DNA of 64,000 nt. It comes from Mycolicibacterium sp. YH-1 (lineage in GTDB: Bacteria; Actinomycetota; Actinomycetes; Mycobacteriales; Mycobacteriaceae). A program made the position numbers and the translations under genes. Below are positions 45,199-53,756 of this stretch, piece after piece. The DNA lies in the NCBI RefSeq assembly GCF_022557175.1, contig NZ_CP092915.1, positions 5,890,001 through 5,954,000 on the forward strand. Reading direction: 5' to 3'. Under the pieces are notes generated by a model that was not told where the DNA came from, did not search any database, and saw nothing but the letters and a program-made list of their open reading frames with translations. Position 1 is the first letter of the stretch. Each line of letters starts with the position of its first letter.

Positions 45199-46266
45199 TC
45201 AGCCGAGGAAGGTGTTGCCTCGGTTGGCGAGCAGTTGGTAGAGCGTCTGCTGGATGGTCTCGCGCACCCGGTCGGTCAGTTCGAACGTGACCATCGGGTC
45301 CTCCCCCATCGCCTCGTCGTACTCGTCGGTGAGGATCGGTTCGCCGAACTGGATGTGCCATTTCGAGGGCAGCGGCACCAGTCCCAGCGGCCCAGCCAGC
45401 GGGAACAACGGCGTCACAGGGAAGTACGGCAGCCCGAACAACCTGGCCAGCAGCTTCACGTCCGCGAGCATCGGGTAGATCTCCTCGGAGCCGACGATCG
45501 AGCACGGCACGATCGGTGCGCGGGCGCGCAACGCCGCCGAGACGAAGCCGCCACGACCGAATCGCTGCAGCTTGTAGCGGTCACGGAAGGGCTTGCCCAG
45601 ACCCTTGTATCCCTCGGGGAACACCGCGGTGAGTTCACCGGCGGCAAGCAGGCGATGGGCGTCCGAGGTGCACGCCATCGTGTGCCCAGCCTTGCGCGCG
45701 GCCTGTCCCATCAGAGGCATGTCGAAGACCATGTCGGCGGCCAGTAGGCGCAGGTCACGGTTGGCAGGATGGTGGTCGTGGACGGCGACCGAGGCCATCA
45801 GACCGTCCAGCGGAAGCACGCCGGCGTGGTTGGCCACGATGAGCGCCGGACCCGTGTCGGGGAGGTTCTCGATGCCGCTCACCTCGACCCGGAACCAGGA
45901 TTTGAAGAGCCCTCGCAGCAAAGGGAGGAAGATTGCGTTGTTGATGTGTGGGTCGAACCCGAACTCATCGACCACGTAGTCGCCGGACATCCGCTTGTAG
46001 ACGAACTCGGCGATCGCGGCGATGCGCTTGGCGAGTTCGTTGGGCGACTCATCGACACTGCCCGCACCGGCGACCGAACTGCGTTTGTCGTCGATCTCGC
46101 GGACCACCGCAGCGATCTGCTCGGCGGATGCACGACCACCCGGATCGCCCATCAACGATGGATGTCGACGCGAACTCTCCGTGCGCGCCGCAGCTCGTCG
46201 CGCCGCCGAAGAGCGACTCGAATTCGAGTGCAGTGGAATCACTTTCGCTTTTGATTCACCTGCCAC
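45199..46266 (-). CDS. PlsC-like acyltransferase (Rv0502 type)
   Basis: 355 residues. Long charged N-terminal region (Ser/Arg-rich to residue 90), then acyltransferase motifs: ALIVANHAGVLPLDGLM (NHxxxxPLD variant), AVFPEGYKGLGKPF, and APIVPCSIVGSEE. Acylates a glycerophosphate-type or mycobacterial lipid acceptor at the membrane; the acceptor is unknown. Start GTG 46266 with GGAGG upstream. Convergent with hadD. Confidence 0.86.
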   Translation of the reverse strand: MAGESKAKVIPLHSNSSRSSAARRAAARTESSRRHPSLMGDPGGRASAEQIAAVVREIDDKRSSVAGAGSVDESPNELAKRIAAIAEFVYKRMSGDYVVDEFGFDPHINNAIFLPLLRGLFKSWFRVEVSGIENLPDTGPALIVANHAGVLPLDGLMASVAVHDHHPANRDLRLLAADMVFDMPLMGQAARKAGHTMACTSDAHRLLAAGELTAVFPEGYKGLGKPFRDRYKLQRFGRGGFVSAALRARAPIVPCSIVGSEEIYPMLADVKLLARLFGLPYFPVTPLFPLAGPLGLVPLPSKWHIQFGEPILTDEYDEAMGEDPMVTFELTDRVRETIQQTLYQLLANRGNTFLG

Positions 46267-46320
46267 GTCGTCAACCCTCCACCCCTAGCCAAACCGAACT
46301 GCCCGACCGGTTACCTCGCC

Positions 46321-47436
46321 CTACCGGCCACCCCACCGCTGCGCCGCCACCACTGCACGACTCTCAACCGAGCGTACCCAGCGCGGGTCGATGATCGGCG
46401 TCAAACCTCGACCGCGCACGTAATCGTCAAAAGCCTCCGCCGTTGTCCACTTCGGGTTATAGCCTAGGTCGCTACGCATCCGCGCGGTATCCATGACCCG
46501 CCCGAAGCTCAGGTAGTTCAGCTGCTCACGATCGAGTTCACTGTATCGAGTTGCGCGGCTCAGCGAATCAACGACAGAGAGTGCCGACCTCGGGACGGGC
46601 AGCCGGATCCGGCCGGATCGACGGATCGCCTGACTCATCATGATGACGCCCGAGGCACCGACGTTGAACGTGCCGGCGCGGCCGGCGACGGTGGCGCGTT
46701 CCAGCGCACCGAGGGCGTCCTGCTCGTGCAGCAGCTGCAGTCGGGCGTCGCGGCCCAGCACCGACGGTACGACGGGCGCGGCCAGGTACCGCGACAACGC
46801 GGTGTCCATCGCCGGACCGATCATGTTGGCGAGGCGCAGGATCGTGACGGCGATATCGGGCCTACGCCGCGCGAGTCCGCGGGCGTAGCCCTCGATATCG
46901 ATGCTGTCGCGGGCGAACCCCTCGCGGGGTGGCCGACGCGAACTGCCGTCCTCGGTGAACATGACCGGGTCGTGTGCACTGGACCCGTACACCTCAGAGG
47001 TGGACTTGAGCACCACGCGAGCGACCGACGGAGCCTTCTGGCACGCCGCGAGGAGCTGCATCGCCCCCATCACGTTCTGTTCCTTCAGCGCCGCCCTGCC
47101 GCCTGAGCGCGGGGCATAGGAGGCCGCAGCGGCGTGGACGACAGTGTCGACGTTGCCGTTGCGGATCACCTTGGCGATGAACGGATTTCGAATGTCGGCT
47201 CGGACGAACTCGGCCCGCCCCATTCGGCGTTGGAGGTCCTTGCTCGGTGTGATGGCATCAACCGCGATGACGTGGTCGATCAGCGGGTTCTGCGCCAGCC
47301 TGGCCGTCAGGTAACCCCCGAGGAACCGGCATGCGCCAGTAACCAGCACCACCTTGGGGTGGTGCGCGGTGTCCTGTGAGTCAGAGCCGACGGACCCCGC
47401 TGCGGGGCGACCGCTCGAGGGCCCGTCGGATTCCAT
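46321..47436 (-). CDS. NAD-dependent epimerase/dehydratase (Rv0501, galE2 type)
   Basis: 371 residues, extended SDR with VLVTGACRFLGGYLTARL, LKSTSEVYGSSAHDP and a degenerate catalytic region: the YxxxK of epimerases is not apparent at the expected place after RDSIDIEGYARGLARRRP, where YARGL occurs instead. So epimerase activity is doubtful; it may be an NAD-binding scaffold or a reductase. Charged N-terminus of 27 residues. ATG 47436 lies 6 bases after TAGGCT. Confidence 0.82.
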   Translation of the reverse strand: MESDGPSSGRPAAGSVGSDSQDTAHHPKVVLVTGACRFLGGYLTARLAQNPLIDHVIAVDAITPSKDLQRRMGRAEFVRADIRNPFIAKVIRNGNVDTVVHAAAASYAPRSGGRAALKEQNVMGAMQLLAACQKAPSVARVVLKSTSEVYGSSAHDPVMFTEDGSSRRPPREGFARDSIDIEGYARGLARRRPDIAVTILRLANMIGPAMDTALSRYLAAPVVPSVLGRDARLQLLHEQDALGALERATVAGRAGTFNVGASGVIMMSQAIRRSGRIRLPVPRSALSVVDSLSRATRYSELDREQLNYLSFGRVMDTARMRSDLGYNPKWTTAEAFDDYVRGRGLTPIIDPRWVRSVESRAVVAAQRWGGR

Positions 47437-47448
47437 CGGGCCAGCCTA
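47437..47448 (-). promoter_or_regulatory. Leaderless -10 element for the Rv0501-type gene
   Basis: TAGGCT at 47448-47443, 6 bases, ATG 47436. Confidence 0.5.
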
Positions 47449-47465
47449 ACGGCTGAAGCTGAAAG

Positions 47466-47567
47466 CTACTTGCCGAGTTTTCTGCGCTGCACTCGTGTGC
47501 GGCGAAGCAACTTGCGGTGCTTCTTCTTCGACATGCGCTTGCGACGCTTCTTGATGACTGAACCCAT
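47466..47567 (-). CDS. 33-residue basic protein, AURKAIP1/COX24 domain (Rv0500B type)
   Basis: ATG 47567 to TAG 47466. Almost half of the residues are Lys or Arg ([20 protein letters not shown], then [13 protein letters not shown]). This is the tiny ribosome-associated protein family conserved across actinobacteria; related proteins bind the small ribosomal subunit. GGAG lies just before the start. Too short for usual gene callers. Confidence 0.9.
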
Positions 47568-47695
47568 GGACTCCGCTACCTAAAGACAATCAAGGCCGAA
47601 CGAGAACTGGAGATCTCGAATACGCCTCGTTAACTGACCCGGTTACCTTACCCGGCCAGCAGGGGCGGAACGAAAACGCCTGTTGATCGGGCGAA

Positions 47696-47974
47696 CTAGC
47701 CCGCGTCGAAGTACGACGTCTCCAGGAGATCGTGCACGGCCTTGGCGTGCACACGGAAGGACCGGCCGACCCGCACGGCAGGCAGTTCGCCGTTGTGGAC
47801 CAGTCGGTAGACCGTCATCTTGCTTACTCGCATCAAGCTCGCGACCTCGGCGACGGTGAGGAACTGCTGAGCACGCGCCGGTTGGCCACTATCCCCGGCA
47901 CTGCCGGCGGCTGCGTCGCGCGCAGCCTTGCCGCTCGCCGAATCACGCGCCGATGGACCGTTCATAGACGTCAT
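47696..47974 (-). CDS. Excisionase-family HTH protein (Rv0500A, BldC-like)
   Basis: 92 residues. Ala/Ser-rich N-terminus, then MerR-like winged helix: FLTVAEVASLMRVSKMTVYRLVHNGELPAVRVGRSFRVHAKAVHDLLE. The DNA-binding mode resembles BldC of Streptomyces, which binds direct repeats. Several starts possible: ATG 48040 (nine bases after TATTCT), ATG 47974, ATG 47965; 47974 used because the conserved MNGPSARDS begins just after. Confidence 0.83.
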   Translation of the reverse strand: MTSMNGPSARDSASGKAARDAAAGSAGDSGQPARAQQFLTVAEVASLMRVSKMTVYRLVHNGELPAVRVGRSFRVHAKAVHDLLETSYFDAG

Positions 47975-48112
47975 CGCAACCCAATCAATCAGGCACGGCC
48001 TTGCCAGCGGCTTCCCCACCGTTGGCGCAGGTGCGTGCATACAACGAGGAGAATAGCGTGGCTACTGGGGTTATTGCGACGGGTGTGGGCTAATCCGTTG
48101 GAAATTCATGAA

Positions 48113-48997
48113 CTACTCAGATGTAATTCCGAGCTGCTCAGAGCGTGTTTTCGCGGCGAAAACCGCCTCGGTGACAGCCGTCCGCAGGCCACCGCGCTCG
48201 AGTTCCCGCAGACCAGCGGCGGTAGTGCCGCCGGGGGACGTCACCGTGGCGCGCAGCTGGGCCGGGCTGGTGTCCATTCCGACGCCCTTCGCAGCATCCC
48301 CGCCCGACGGTTGATCATCGAGCCGATCGAGCAGCATGGCCGCCGAACCCGCCATCGTCTGAGAGACGAGCTCGGTCGCCACCTGACGGGACAACCCGGC
48401 CGCCACACCCGCGTCGACGAGTGCCTCGGCCATCAGGAAGAAGTACGCCGGACCCGAGCCCGATACCGCGGTCACGGCATCCAACTGCGATTCAGGCACG
48501 GCCAGGACCCCACCGACGGCGGCGAAGATCGCCGACACGTCCTTCAGCTGCTCGACCGTGGCGAAGCTGCCACGCGACAGCGCGCTGACGCCCCCTCCGA
48601 CCACCATCGGCGCGTTCGGCATGACCCTGATCACGGGGGCCCCGGCGGGCAACTTGGACTCGTAGAAGGCGGTGCTGACGCCCGCGGCCACCGAGACGAT
48701 GACCTGTTCGTCGCTGTCGTTGTCGGCCTGGGCCACGGCCTCGGCGATCTCGGCGACAACGGACTCCACATCCGCCGGCTTGACGGCGACGATGACGTAG
48801 GCGGCGTTCTCGGCCGCGTCGGACGGTGATGTCAGCAGCACCGAGTACGTCTCTGACAGGTACTTCGCACGCCCCGGATCCTTCTCCGAGACAGCCAAGT
48901 CCTTGGCCTGCCGGCCGGCCCTGATCAGGCCCGCCAGCAGCGCCTCTCCGATGCTTCCACCACCGATAATCGCGATTCTTGCCACGGGATGAAGCAT
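48113..48997 (-). CDS. proC: Pyrroline-5-carboxylate reductase
   Basis: 294 residues. NADP-binding IAIIGGGSIGEALLAGLIRAG, VAVKPADVESVV, VSVAAGVSTAFYESKL, RVMPNAPMVVGGGVSAL, and the family signature VSGSGPAYFFLMAEALVDAGVAAGL near residue 190, then SPGGTTAAGLRELERGGLR. Last step of proline synthesis. Start ATG 48997 or GTG 48985. Confidence 0.94.
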   Translation of the reverse strand: MLHPVARIAIIGGGSIGEALLAGLIRAGRQAKDLAVSEKDPGRAKYLSETYSVLLTSPSDAAENAAYVIVAVKPADVESVVAEIAEAVAQADNDSDEQVIVSVAAGVSTAFYESKLPAGAPVIRVMPNAPMVVGGGVSALSRGSFATVEQLKDVSAIFAAVGGVLAVPESQLDAVTAVSGSGPAYFFLMAEALVDAGVAAGLSRQVATELVSQTMAGSAAMLLDRLDDQPSGGDAAKGVGMDTSPAQLRATVTSPGGTTAAGLRELERGGLRTAVTEAVFAAKTRSEQLGITSE

Positions 48998-49008
48998 TGC
49001 ACGTCGGC

Positions 49009-49917
49009 TCAGCTGTGCAGCGGAGGCACCATGGCCAGCTGGCGGGATTGCACGATGATGCGACCGTCGCTGTCGACGACGACATGGTCCTCGTCGAACC
49101 ACTCCTGGCCGATCTGCATCGTCGTGCACAGCACCCGGAGCCACCCGTCGACCGGGATGGCACGCAGATAGGCCGTCAGTTGGACCGTGGGCGCCCAACC
49201 GAACCGGTTCACGCCGAATGTCACCGGCGCGGACACATCGCCGCACACGAGGGCGAATAGGACGTCGGGCGGGCAGTCCCGCGGCCGCACCCAGTACTCG
49301 ATGACCGGCGGCCCGCCGTCGGACCTCGGCTCCATCGTGGTCAGCGATGGCCGGATATCGATACCGCGGGCGAGATGGACGATATCGGCCATCGGGTGAC
49401 CGGGGCCGATCGATTCGAGGCCCGGCGGCGGATCCGGAGTCATCAACGGCACCACCGGATTGGCCACGAGCAACGGCGCCGCCTCGTGCTCGGGGTCGCC
49501 GAGCGTGATCGTCGCTCGGACAGCCGTCTTGCGCCCCGACCCCAGAGCCTGATTCGACTCAGCCGCCTGGTTCAACTCAACGTCGACCAGACTCACCCGC
49601 CTGCCGCGCTTGCGGATGGTCGTGACCACCTCGACGGCGCCGGGGTCGGGCGCCCACAGGAAGTTGCCGGACACCGCAACGGGCTGCACGCCCTCGCCAC
49701 CGTGCGCGGTGCGGGCCGCGTTGGCGCACAGCGCCAGCATCATGCCGCCGTGAACCTTGGGTCCGATCGTCCAGTTCTCGTTCAGGACGCCCTTGAAGAC
49801 ATGTTGGACGACACCGTCGGTGTCATCGACTGACACCGGCTCCAGAGCCATGGCTTCGGTGAACGACGTGGATTCGGTGAACGAGGCGGATTCGGTGAAC
49901 GAGGCGGATTCGGCCAC
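49009..49917 (-). CDS. Thioesterase-like double hot-dog protein (Rv0499 type)
   Basis: 302 residues. Two hot-dog halves of acyl-CoA thioesterase type: GPKVHGGMMLALCANAARTAHG and SAPVTFGVNRFGWAPTVQLTAYLRAIPVDGWLRVLCTTMQIGQEWFDEDHVVVDSDGRIIVQSRQLA read in blocks. Substrate unknown. The extreme N-terminus is a tandem repeat (SFTESA/SFTEST/SFTEAM) coded by 18-base units. Start GTG 49917 has GGGAGAG upstream; MALEPVSV at 49854 is an alternative that would exclude the repeats. Confidence 0.82.
   Translation of the reverse strand: MAESASFTESASFTESTSFTEAMALEPVSVDDTDGVVQHVFKGVLNENWTIGPKVHGGMMLALCANAARTAHGGEGVQPVAVSGNFLWAPDPGAVEVVTTIRKRGRRVSLVDVELNQAAESNQALGSGRKTAVRATITLGDPEHEAAPLLVANPVVPLMTPDPPPGLESIGPGHPMADIVHLARGIDIRPSLTTMEPRSDGGPPVIEYWVRPRDCPPDVLFALVCGDVSAPVTFGVNRFGWAPTVQLTAYLRAIPVDGWLRVLCTTMQIGQEWFDEDHVVVDSDGRIIVQSRQLAMVPPLHS
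49855..49908. repeat. Three 18-base tandem units within the thioesterase-like gene
   Basis: Units at 49855-49872, 49873-49890 and 49891-49908; units 2 and 3 are identical, unit 1 differs at two bases. Confidence 0.95.
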
Positions 49918-49934
49918 GGGACTCTCCCAGTTCC

Positions 49935-50780
49935 TCAGCGCAGCAGGTGTTGTCGCGCGAACTCGAGTGATTCGGTCAGCAGCTGCTCGCGCTCGGCGGC
50001 GTTGCGCGCCCGCGACGTGGTGACCTCAAGGATCACGTGGCCGGTGAAGTTGCTCGCGGCGAGCATCTGGCAGACCTCGGCCGCAGGCTGGCCGCCGCGT
50101 CCGGGCACCAGATGCTCGTCGGTGGCGGCCCCGCTGCCGTCACACAGGTGCAGGTGCACCAGTCCCTCCCCCATGCGACGCGCCATCTCAAGGGCATCGG
50201 TGCCCGCGGTCGCGGCGTGCGACAGGTCCAGCGTGTAGTGCGCGTGCTCACCGTCGAGCGGGTCATACGACGGGGCGAACGCCGAGATGGCCGCGCCCGG
50301 CGATCCGCCGCGCTTGCGCATCCGCTCGATTGACGGCTGCCCCGACCCGAAGAAGCGATCGGTGCGGAACGGGAACATGTTCTCGACAGCGACCATCACG
50401 TGGCTGGACGCCTCGAGCTCGACCACCTGATCGGAGAACCCCTCGGCGTAGCGACGCTGCCAGCGGAACGGTGGGTGCACCACCACGGTCTGGGCGCCCA
50501 GGTCCTCGGCGGCCCGCACGCTGCGCGCGAGCTTCGAGATGGGGTTGGCCCCCCAGACCCGCTGGGAGATCAACAGACACGGCGCGTGGACGCTGAGCAC
50601 CGGCATGTCGTAACGCTGCGAGAGCTTCGCGATGGCGTCGACGTCCTGGCTCGCGGTCTCCGCCCACACCATGAGTTCGACACCGTCGTAGCCCAGCTTG
50701 GCCGCGTATTCGAAGGCGGCCTCGGTCCGCAGGGGATAGACCGAGGCAGTCGACAGACCAACCTTGATGGCGGGGCGCAC
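49935..50780 (-). CDS. Sugar phosphate isomerase/epimerase-like TIM barrel (Rv0498 type)
   Basis: 281 residues, xylose-isomerase-like/AP endonuclease 2 fold. IKVGLSTASVYPLRTEAAFEYAAKLGYDGVELMV, LSVHAPCLLIS, VVHPPFRWQ, VAVENMFPFRT, YTLDLSHAATAGTD, LVHLHLCDGSG and HVILEVTT provide the metal ligands (His, Glu, Asp) of the family. Substrate unknown. Start GTG 50780. Confidence 0.87.
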   Translation of the reverse strand: MRPAIKVGLSTASVYPLRTEAAFEYAAKLGYDGVELMVWAETASQDVDAIAKLSQRYDMPVLSVHAPCLLISQRVWGANPISKLARSVRAAEDLGAQTVVVHPPFRWQRRYAEGFSDQVVELEASSHVMVAVENMFPFRTDRFFGSGQPSIERMRKRGGSPGAAISAFAPSYDPLDGEHAHYTLDLSHAATAGTDALEMARRMGEGLVHLHLCDGSGAATDEHLVPGRGGQPAAEVCQMLAASNFTGHVILEVTTSRARNAAEREQLLTESLEFARQHLLR

Positions 50781-50799
50781 TGATATCTATTCTGCGGCG

Positions 50800-51894
50800 T
50801 CAGTGCGACTGCAGCAGGGCGAGCGGACCCAACGTGACCAGGGCACCCACCGCCACGGCGATCAGGGTGCTACCGATGTCCTCGGTCTTGCGCACCACCC
50901 GCACGCCGACGACCAGTCCGAGGATCACCAGGACCGACAGGACCAGGGCGACGATGTTGTTCCACTTCCACAGCTGATCGAAGGCGATGAACAGCGCCGC
51001 CCCGAACGCGACCGCGAGGATGCACTGGGCAACCACCCACACACCGCGCAGGAACGCCGAGCCAGTCGTCTCGCTGACGGTCTCGGCGGGGAGCTTCGTC
51101 GTCTCGTCATCGCGCTGGTCCTCGCCCAGGTCGATGTCCTCGGGCCCCGGCTGCCGTCCGCGCCGGGCCAGGTCGTCGGCAACCGACTGACCGCCGAACA
51201 GCGTGTCACTGTTCGACCGCAGTAACGAGGGTGCCGGCTCGAATCCCTGGGACTCCCTGACTTCAGCTGCGCCGCTGGCGATCTCGGCGAGGTCACGATC
51301 GATGTCGTCGTCGCTGGGCGACAGATCGTCGTCGAAAAGCGGGTCCGGGCTCATCTGCTCGGCACCGCCCGGTGACGTGAACCCCGTGGGTGCGGGCGCT
51401 GTCGGGCGCCTCGTGGGTGGCGTGAACTCGATCGGCTCCGGTTCGACGTCACGCGCTTGCAGGTGTGCGGCGTAGTCGGCCTCCGCCTCGTCGACCTCGG
51501 TGGCGGCGGTCTCGTCGACCTCGGCGTCAGTCTCGTCGACCTCGACCTCGACCGCAGCGTCGTCGACTTCGACGCCGTCGACTTCGACGCCGTCTACTTC
51601 GACGTCGTCAACGGCCAGGTCGGTGTCATCGGCAAGGTCCGCGAAGTCCTCATCGACGGATACGGGCTGCGGCTCGGCCTCGACCGATTGCCTCGGCTCT
51701 GCGACGGTCTCGACGGTGTCGGTCGCCCGGATGATGGGGATCTCGCCGGTGAGTTCGGCGACGGTGACAGAGTCGGCATTGCCACGCCTGCGCCGGCGTC
51801 GTCCGCCCACGGGCGGCGAGCCAATGGTGCCGTTCTTCGCGAGCAGCTCGGCCACCGAGATGGGGCGGGTGCCGCTGTCCTGTGGTTCTGTCAT
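50800..51894 (-). CDS. Membrane protein with long acidic N-terminal region (Rv0497 type)
   Basis: 364 residues. Residues 1-260 hydrophilic and very acidic, with VDDVEVDGVEVDGVEVDD and VDETDAEVDETAATEVDEAEAD repeats; then three to four helices (VVAQCILAVAFGAALFIAF, IVALVLSVLVILGLVVGV, TLIAVAVGALVTLGPLAL). The N-terminus has RPISVAELLAKNGTIGSPP. Function unknown, conserved beside ppx1. Start ATG overlaps the ppx stop (ATGA). Confidence 0.82.
   Translation of the reverse strand: MTEPQDSGTRPISVAELLAKNGTIGSPPVGGRRRRRRGNADSVTVAELTGEIPIIRATDTVETVAEPRQSVEAEPQPVSVDEDFADLADDTDLAVDDVEVDGVEVDGVEVDDAAVEVEVDETDAEVDETAATEVDEAEADYAAHLQARDVEPEPIEFTPPTRRPTAPAPTGFTSPGGAEQMSPDPLFDDDLSPSDDDIDRDLAEIASGAAEVRESQGFEPAPSLLRSNSDTLFGGQSVADDLARRGRQPGPEDIDLGEDQRDDETTKLPAETVSETTGSAFLRGVWVVAQCILAVAFGAALFIAFDQLWKWNNIVALVLSVLVILGLVVGVRVVRKTEDIGSTLIAVAVGALVTLGPLALLQSH
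51562..51606. repeat. Three 15-base tandem units coding VEVDG-type repeats
   Basis: 51562-51576 and 51577-51591 are identical (GTCGACTTCGACGCC), and 51592-51606 differs at two positions. They give the repeated Val-Asp-Gly acidic segment of the Rv0497-type protein. Confidence 0.92.
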
Positions 51895-52877
51895 CGTCTG
51901 CTGCCTCTGGCCTTGGCTAAGTCCGCTGACGTCTCCACCAGCGCGGTCCCGTCAGCTTCACTGTCGAGTTTCCGCAAAATCAAACCCTCTCGCAACGCCC
52001 AGGGGCAAATGTCGACTTTGTCGATAGCCAGCGCTCGCATACTCGCCTCCGCCACCAATGCGCCCGCCACGATCTGTGGCGCGCGATCGGCGCTCACCCC
52101 TTCCAGTTCCGCACGGTCCGCGGCGGTCATCCTAGAGATGAAGGCTATGAGCTGTCGCAGGCCCGCTGCTGTCAGTGTCCTCTTCACCCGTGGTCCCGCA
52201 CCGGAAGGCGCGGCACCGGTGAGTCGTGCCAGGGATCTGAAGGTCTTCGACGACGCCACGGTCAAGTCCGGAGCGCCGGCGTCGAGGACTTTCGCACCGG
52301 CATCGGCGACCTCGTTGGCCAGCCAGTCCCGAAGCATGGCGACCCGGCGCCGGCCGGGCGGGTCCTCGGGCAGCCACTCGCGGGTGAGCCGACCGGCACC
52401 CAGCGGGAGCGACAGCGCCACGTCGGGCTCCTCGTCGACACCGCTGGACAACTCAAGCGAGCCGCCGCCGATATCGATATTGATGATGCGGCCCGCGCTC
52501 CAGCCGTACCAGCGGCGCACCGCCAGAAAGGTGAGTCGGGACTCGTCGACACCGCTGAGCACCTTGAGCGCCACGCCGGCCTCGGCCTGCACGCGAGCCA
52601 GCACTTCCTCGGAGTTGGTGGCGTCCCGGACCGCGGATGTGGCGAAGGCCATCAGTTCCGCACAGCCCGAACTCGTCGCGATCTTGGCGAACTCGTCGAT
52701 GGTCTCGACGAGCTTGTCGGCACCCTTGCGGGTGATATTGCCTGAGCCGTCGATGGCCTCGGCGAGGCGTAACGACGCCTTCGTCGAACTCATCGGCGTC
52801 GGGTGCCCACCACGGCGCGCATCCACCACCAGTAGATGAACTGTGTTGCTGCCCACGTCTAGCACGCCCAATCGCAC
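51891..52877 (-). CDS. ppx: Exopolyphosphatase (Ppx1 type)
   Basis: 328 residues, ASKHA fold. [22 protein letters not shown] (phosphate 1), [31 protein letters not shown] (phosphate 2). Rv0496-type proteins act on short-chain polyphosphate and may also bind (p)ppGpp. Start GTG 52877 lies 7 bases after TACCGT; the in-frame GTG at 52886 is inside the -10. Confidence 0.92.
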   Translation of the reverse strand: MRLGVLDVGSNTVHLLVVDARRGGHPTPMSSTKASLRLAEAIDGSGNITRKGADKLVETIDEFAKIATSSGCAELMAFATSAVRDATNSEEVLARVQAEAGVALKVLSGVDESRLTFLAVRRWYGWSAGRIINIDIGGGSLELSSGVDEEPDVALSLPLGAGRLTREWLPEDPPGRRRVAMLRDWLANEVADAGAKVLDAGAPDLTVASSKTFRSLARLTGAAPSGAGPRVKRTLTAAGLRQLIAFISRMTAADRAELEGVSADRAPQIVAGALVAEASMRALAIDKVDICPWALREGLILRKLDSEADGTALVETSADLAKARGSRR

Positions 52878-52890
52878 GCAGCCCACGGTA
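52878..52890 (-). promoter_or_regulatory. Leaderless -10 element for ppx
   Basis: TACCGT at 52890-52885, 7 bases, GTG 52877. It lies 7 bases from an identical hexamer pointing the other way (52898-52903). Confidence 0.6.
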
Positions 52891-52897
52891 ACGGGTC

Positions 52898-52911
52898 TAC
52901 CGTTGGATTCC
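52898..52911 (+). promoter_or_regulatory. Leaderless -10 element for the 15-codon ORF before the Rv0495c-like gene
   Basis: TACCGT at 52898-52903, 8 bases, ATG 52912. Confidence 0.5.
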
Positions 52912-52959
52912 ATGAGTGGATGCACGATGAGCGCTTGCGCGAGCAACCCCGCACGATGA
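52912..52959 (+). CDS. Leaderless 15-codon ORF coupled to the Rv0495c-like gene
   Basis: ATG AGT GGA TGC ACG... gives [15 protein letters not shown] and a TGA at 52957-52959, which overlaps the ATG at 52956 of the following gene (ATGA). It begins 8 bases after a -10 element. It may be a leader peptide that carries ribosomes onto the larger gene, or the 5' part of the transcript only. Two cysteines. Confidence 0.45.
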   Translation: MSGCTMSACASNPAR

Positions 52960-53750
52960 GCGAAGGCGCCAAGAGCAATCGGGGCACGCCCGGTGAGGTG
53001 GAACTGGACTTCGCCCGCGAGTGGGTTGAGTTCCTGGACCCGGAGAACCCCGAACACCTGATCGCCGCTGACATGACATGGCTGCTGTCGCGGTGGACGT
53101 GCGTGTTCGGCACTCCCGCCTGCCAGGGCACGGTCGCGGGCCGGCCCGACGACGGCTGCTGCTCGCACGGCGCCTTCCTGTCTGACGACGATGACCGCGC
53201 CAATCTCGACGACGCGGTCAAGCACCTGACCGCCGACGACTGGCAGTTCCGGGACAAGGGACTGGGCCGCAAGGGCTACCTCGAAATGGACGAGTACGAG
53301 GGCAAGAAGAACCTGCGGACCCGTAAGCACAAGGGCGCCTGCATCTTTCTGAACCGGCCCGGATTCGCCGGCGGTATCGGCTGCGCTTTGCACAGCAAGG
53401 CCCTCAAACTCGGTGTCGAACCGCTGACCATGAAGCCGGAAGTGTGCTGGCAGTTGCCGATCCGGCGCACGCAGGACTGGATCACCCGGCCCGACGGCTC
53501 GGAGATCCTGCGCACCGTCATCACCGAGTACGACCGCCGCGGCTGGGGTGAGGGCGGCGCAGACCTGCACTGGTACTGCACGGGCGATCCGGCCGCGCAC
53601 ACGGGCTCGCGGCCGGTCTGGCAGTCCTACGCCCCCGAGCTCACCGAACTGCTAGGCGACAAGGCCTATAACGAGCTCGCAGCGATGTGCAAGCGACGCG
53701 GTGTGCTCGGGCTGATAGCCATCCACCCGGCAACCCGCGCCGCGCAGTAG
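52956..53750 (+). CDS. Cysteine-rich conserved protein (Rv0495c type)
   Basis: 264 residues from ATG 52956; another in-frame ATG at 52920 would add 12. Eight or so cysteines: [34 protein letters not shown] and [46 protein letters not shown]. The spacing recalls YkgJ/DUF3109-type metal-binding proteins (zinc or iron-sulfur). Function unknown, conserved near ppx1 in mycobacteria. Convergent with regX3, 6 bases apart. Confidence 0.84.
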   Translation: MSEGAKSNRGTPGEVELDFAREWVEFLDPENPEHLIAADMTWLLSRWTCVFGTPACQGTVAGRPDDGCCSHGAFLSDDDDRANLDDAVKHLTADDWQFRDKGLGRKGYLEMDEYEGKKNLRTRKHKGACIFLNRPGFAGGIGCALHSKALKLGVEPLTMKPEVCWQLPIRRTQDWITRPDGSEILRTVITEYDRRGWGEGGADLHWYCTGDPAAHTGSRPVWQSYAPELTELLGDKAYNELAAMCKRRGVLGLIAIHPATRAAQ

Positions 53751-53756
53751 CCGCGC

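Noticed and set aside
52912..52959. Polycysteine attenuator peptide
   Set aside because: Only two Cys, not clustered, so the known cysteine-responsive attenuator type does not fit. The ORF itself is kept as a finding.
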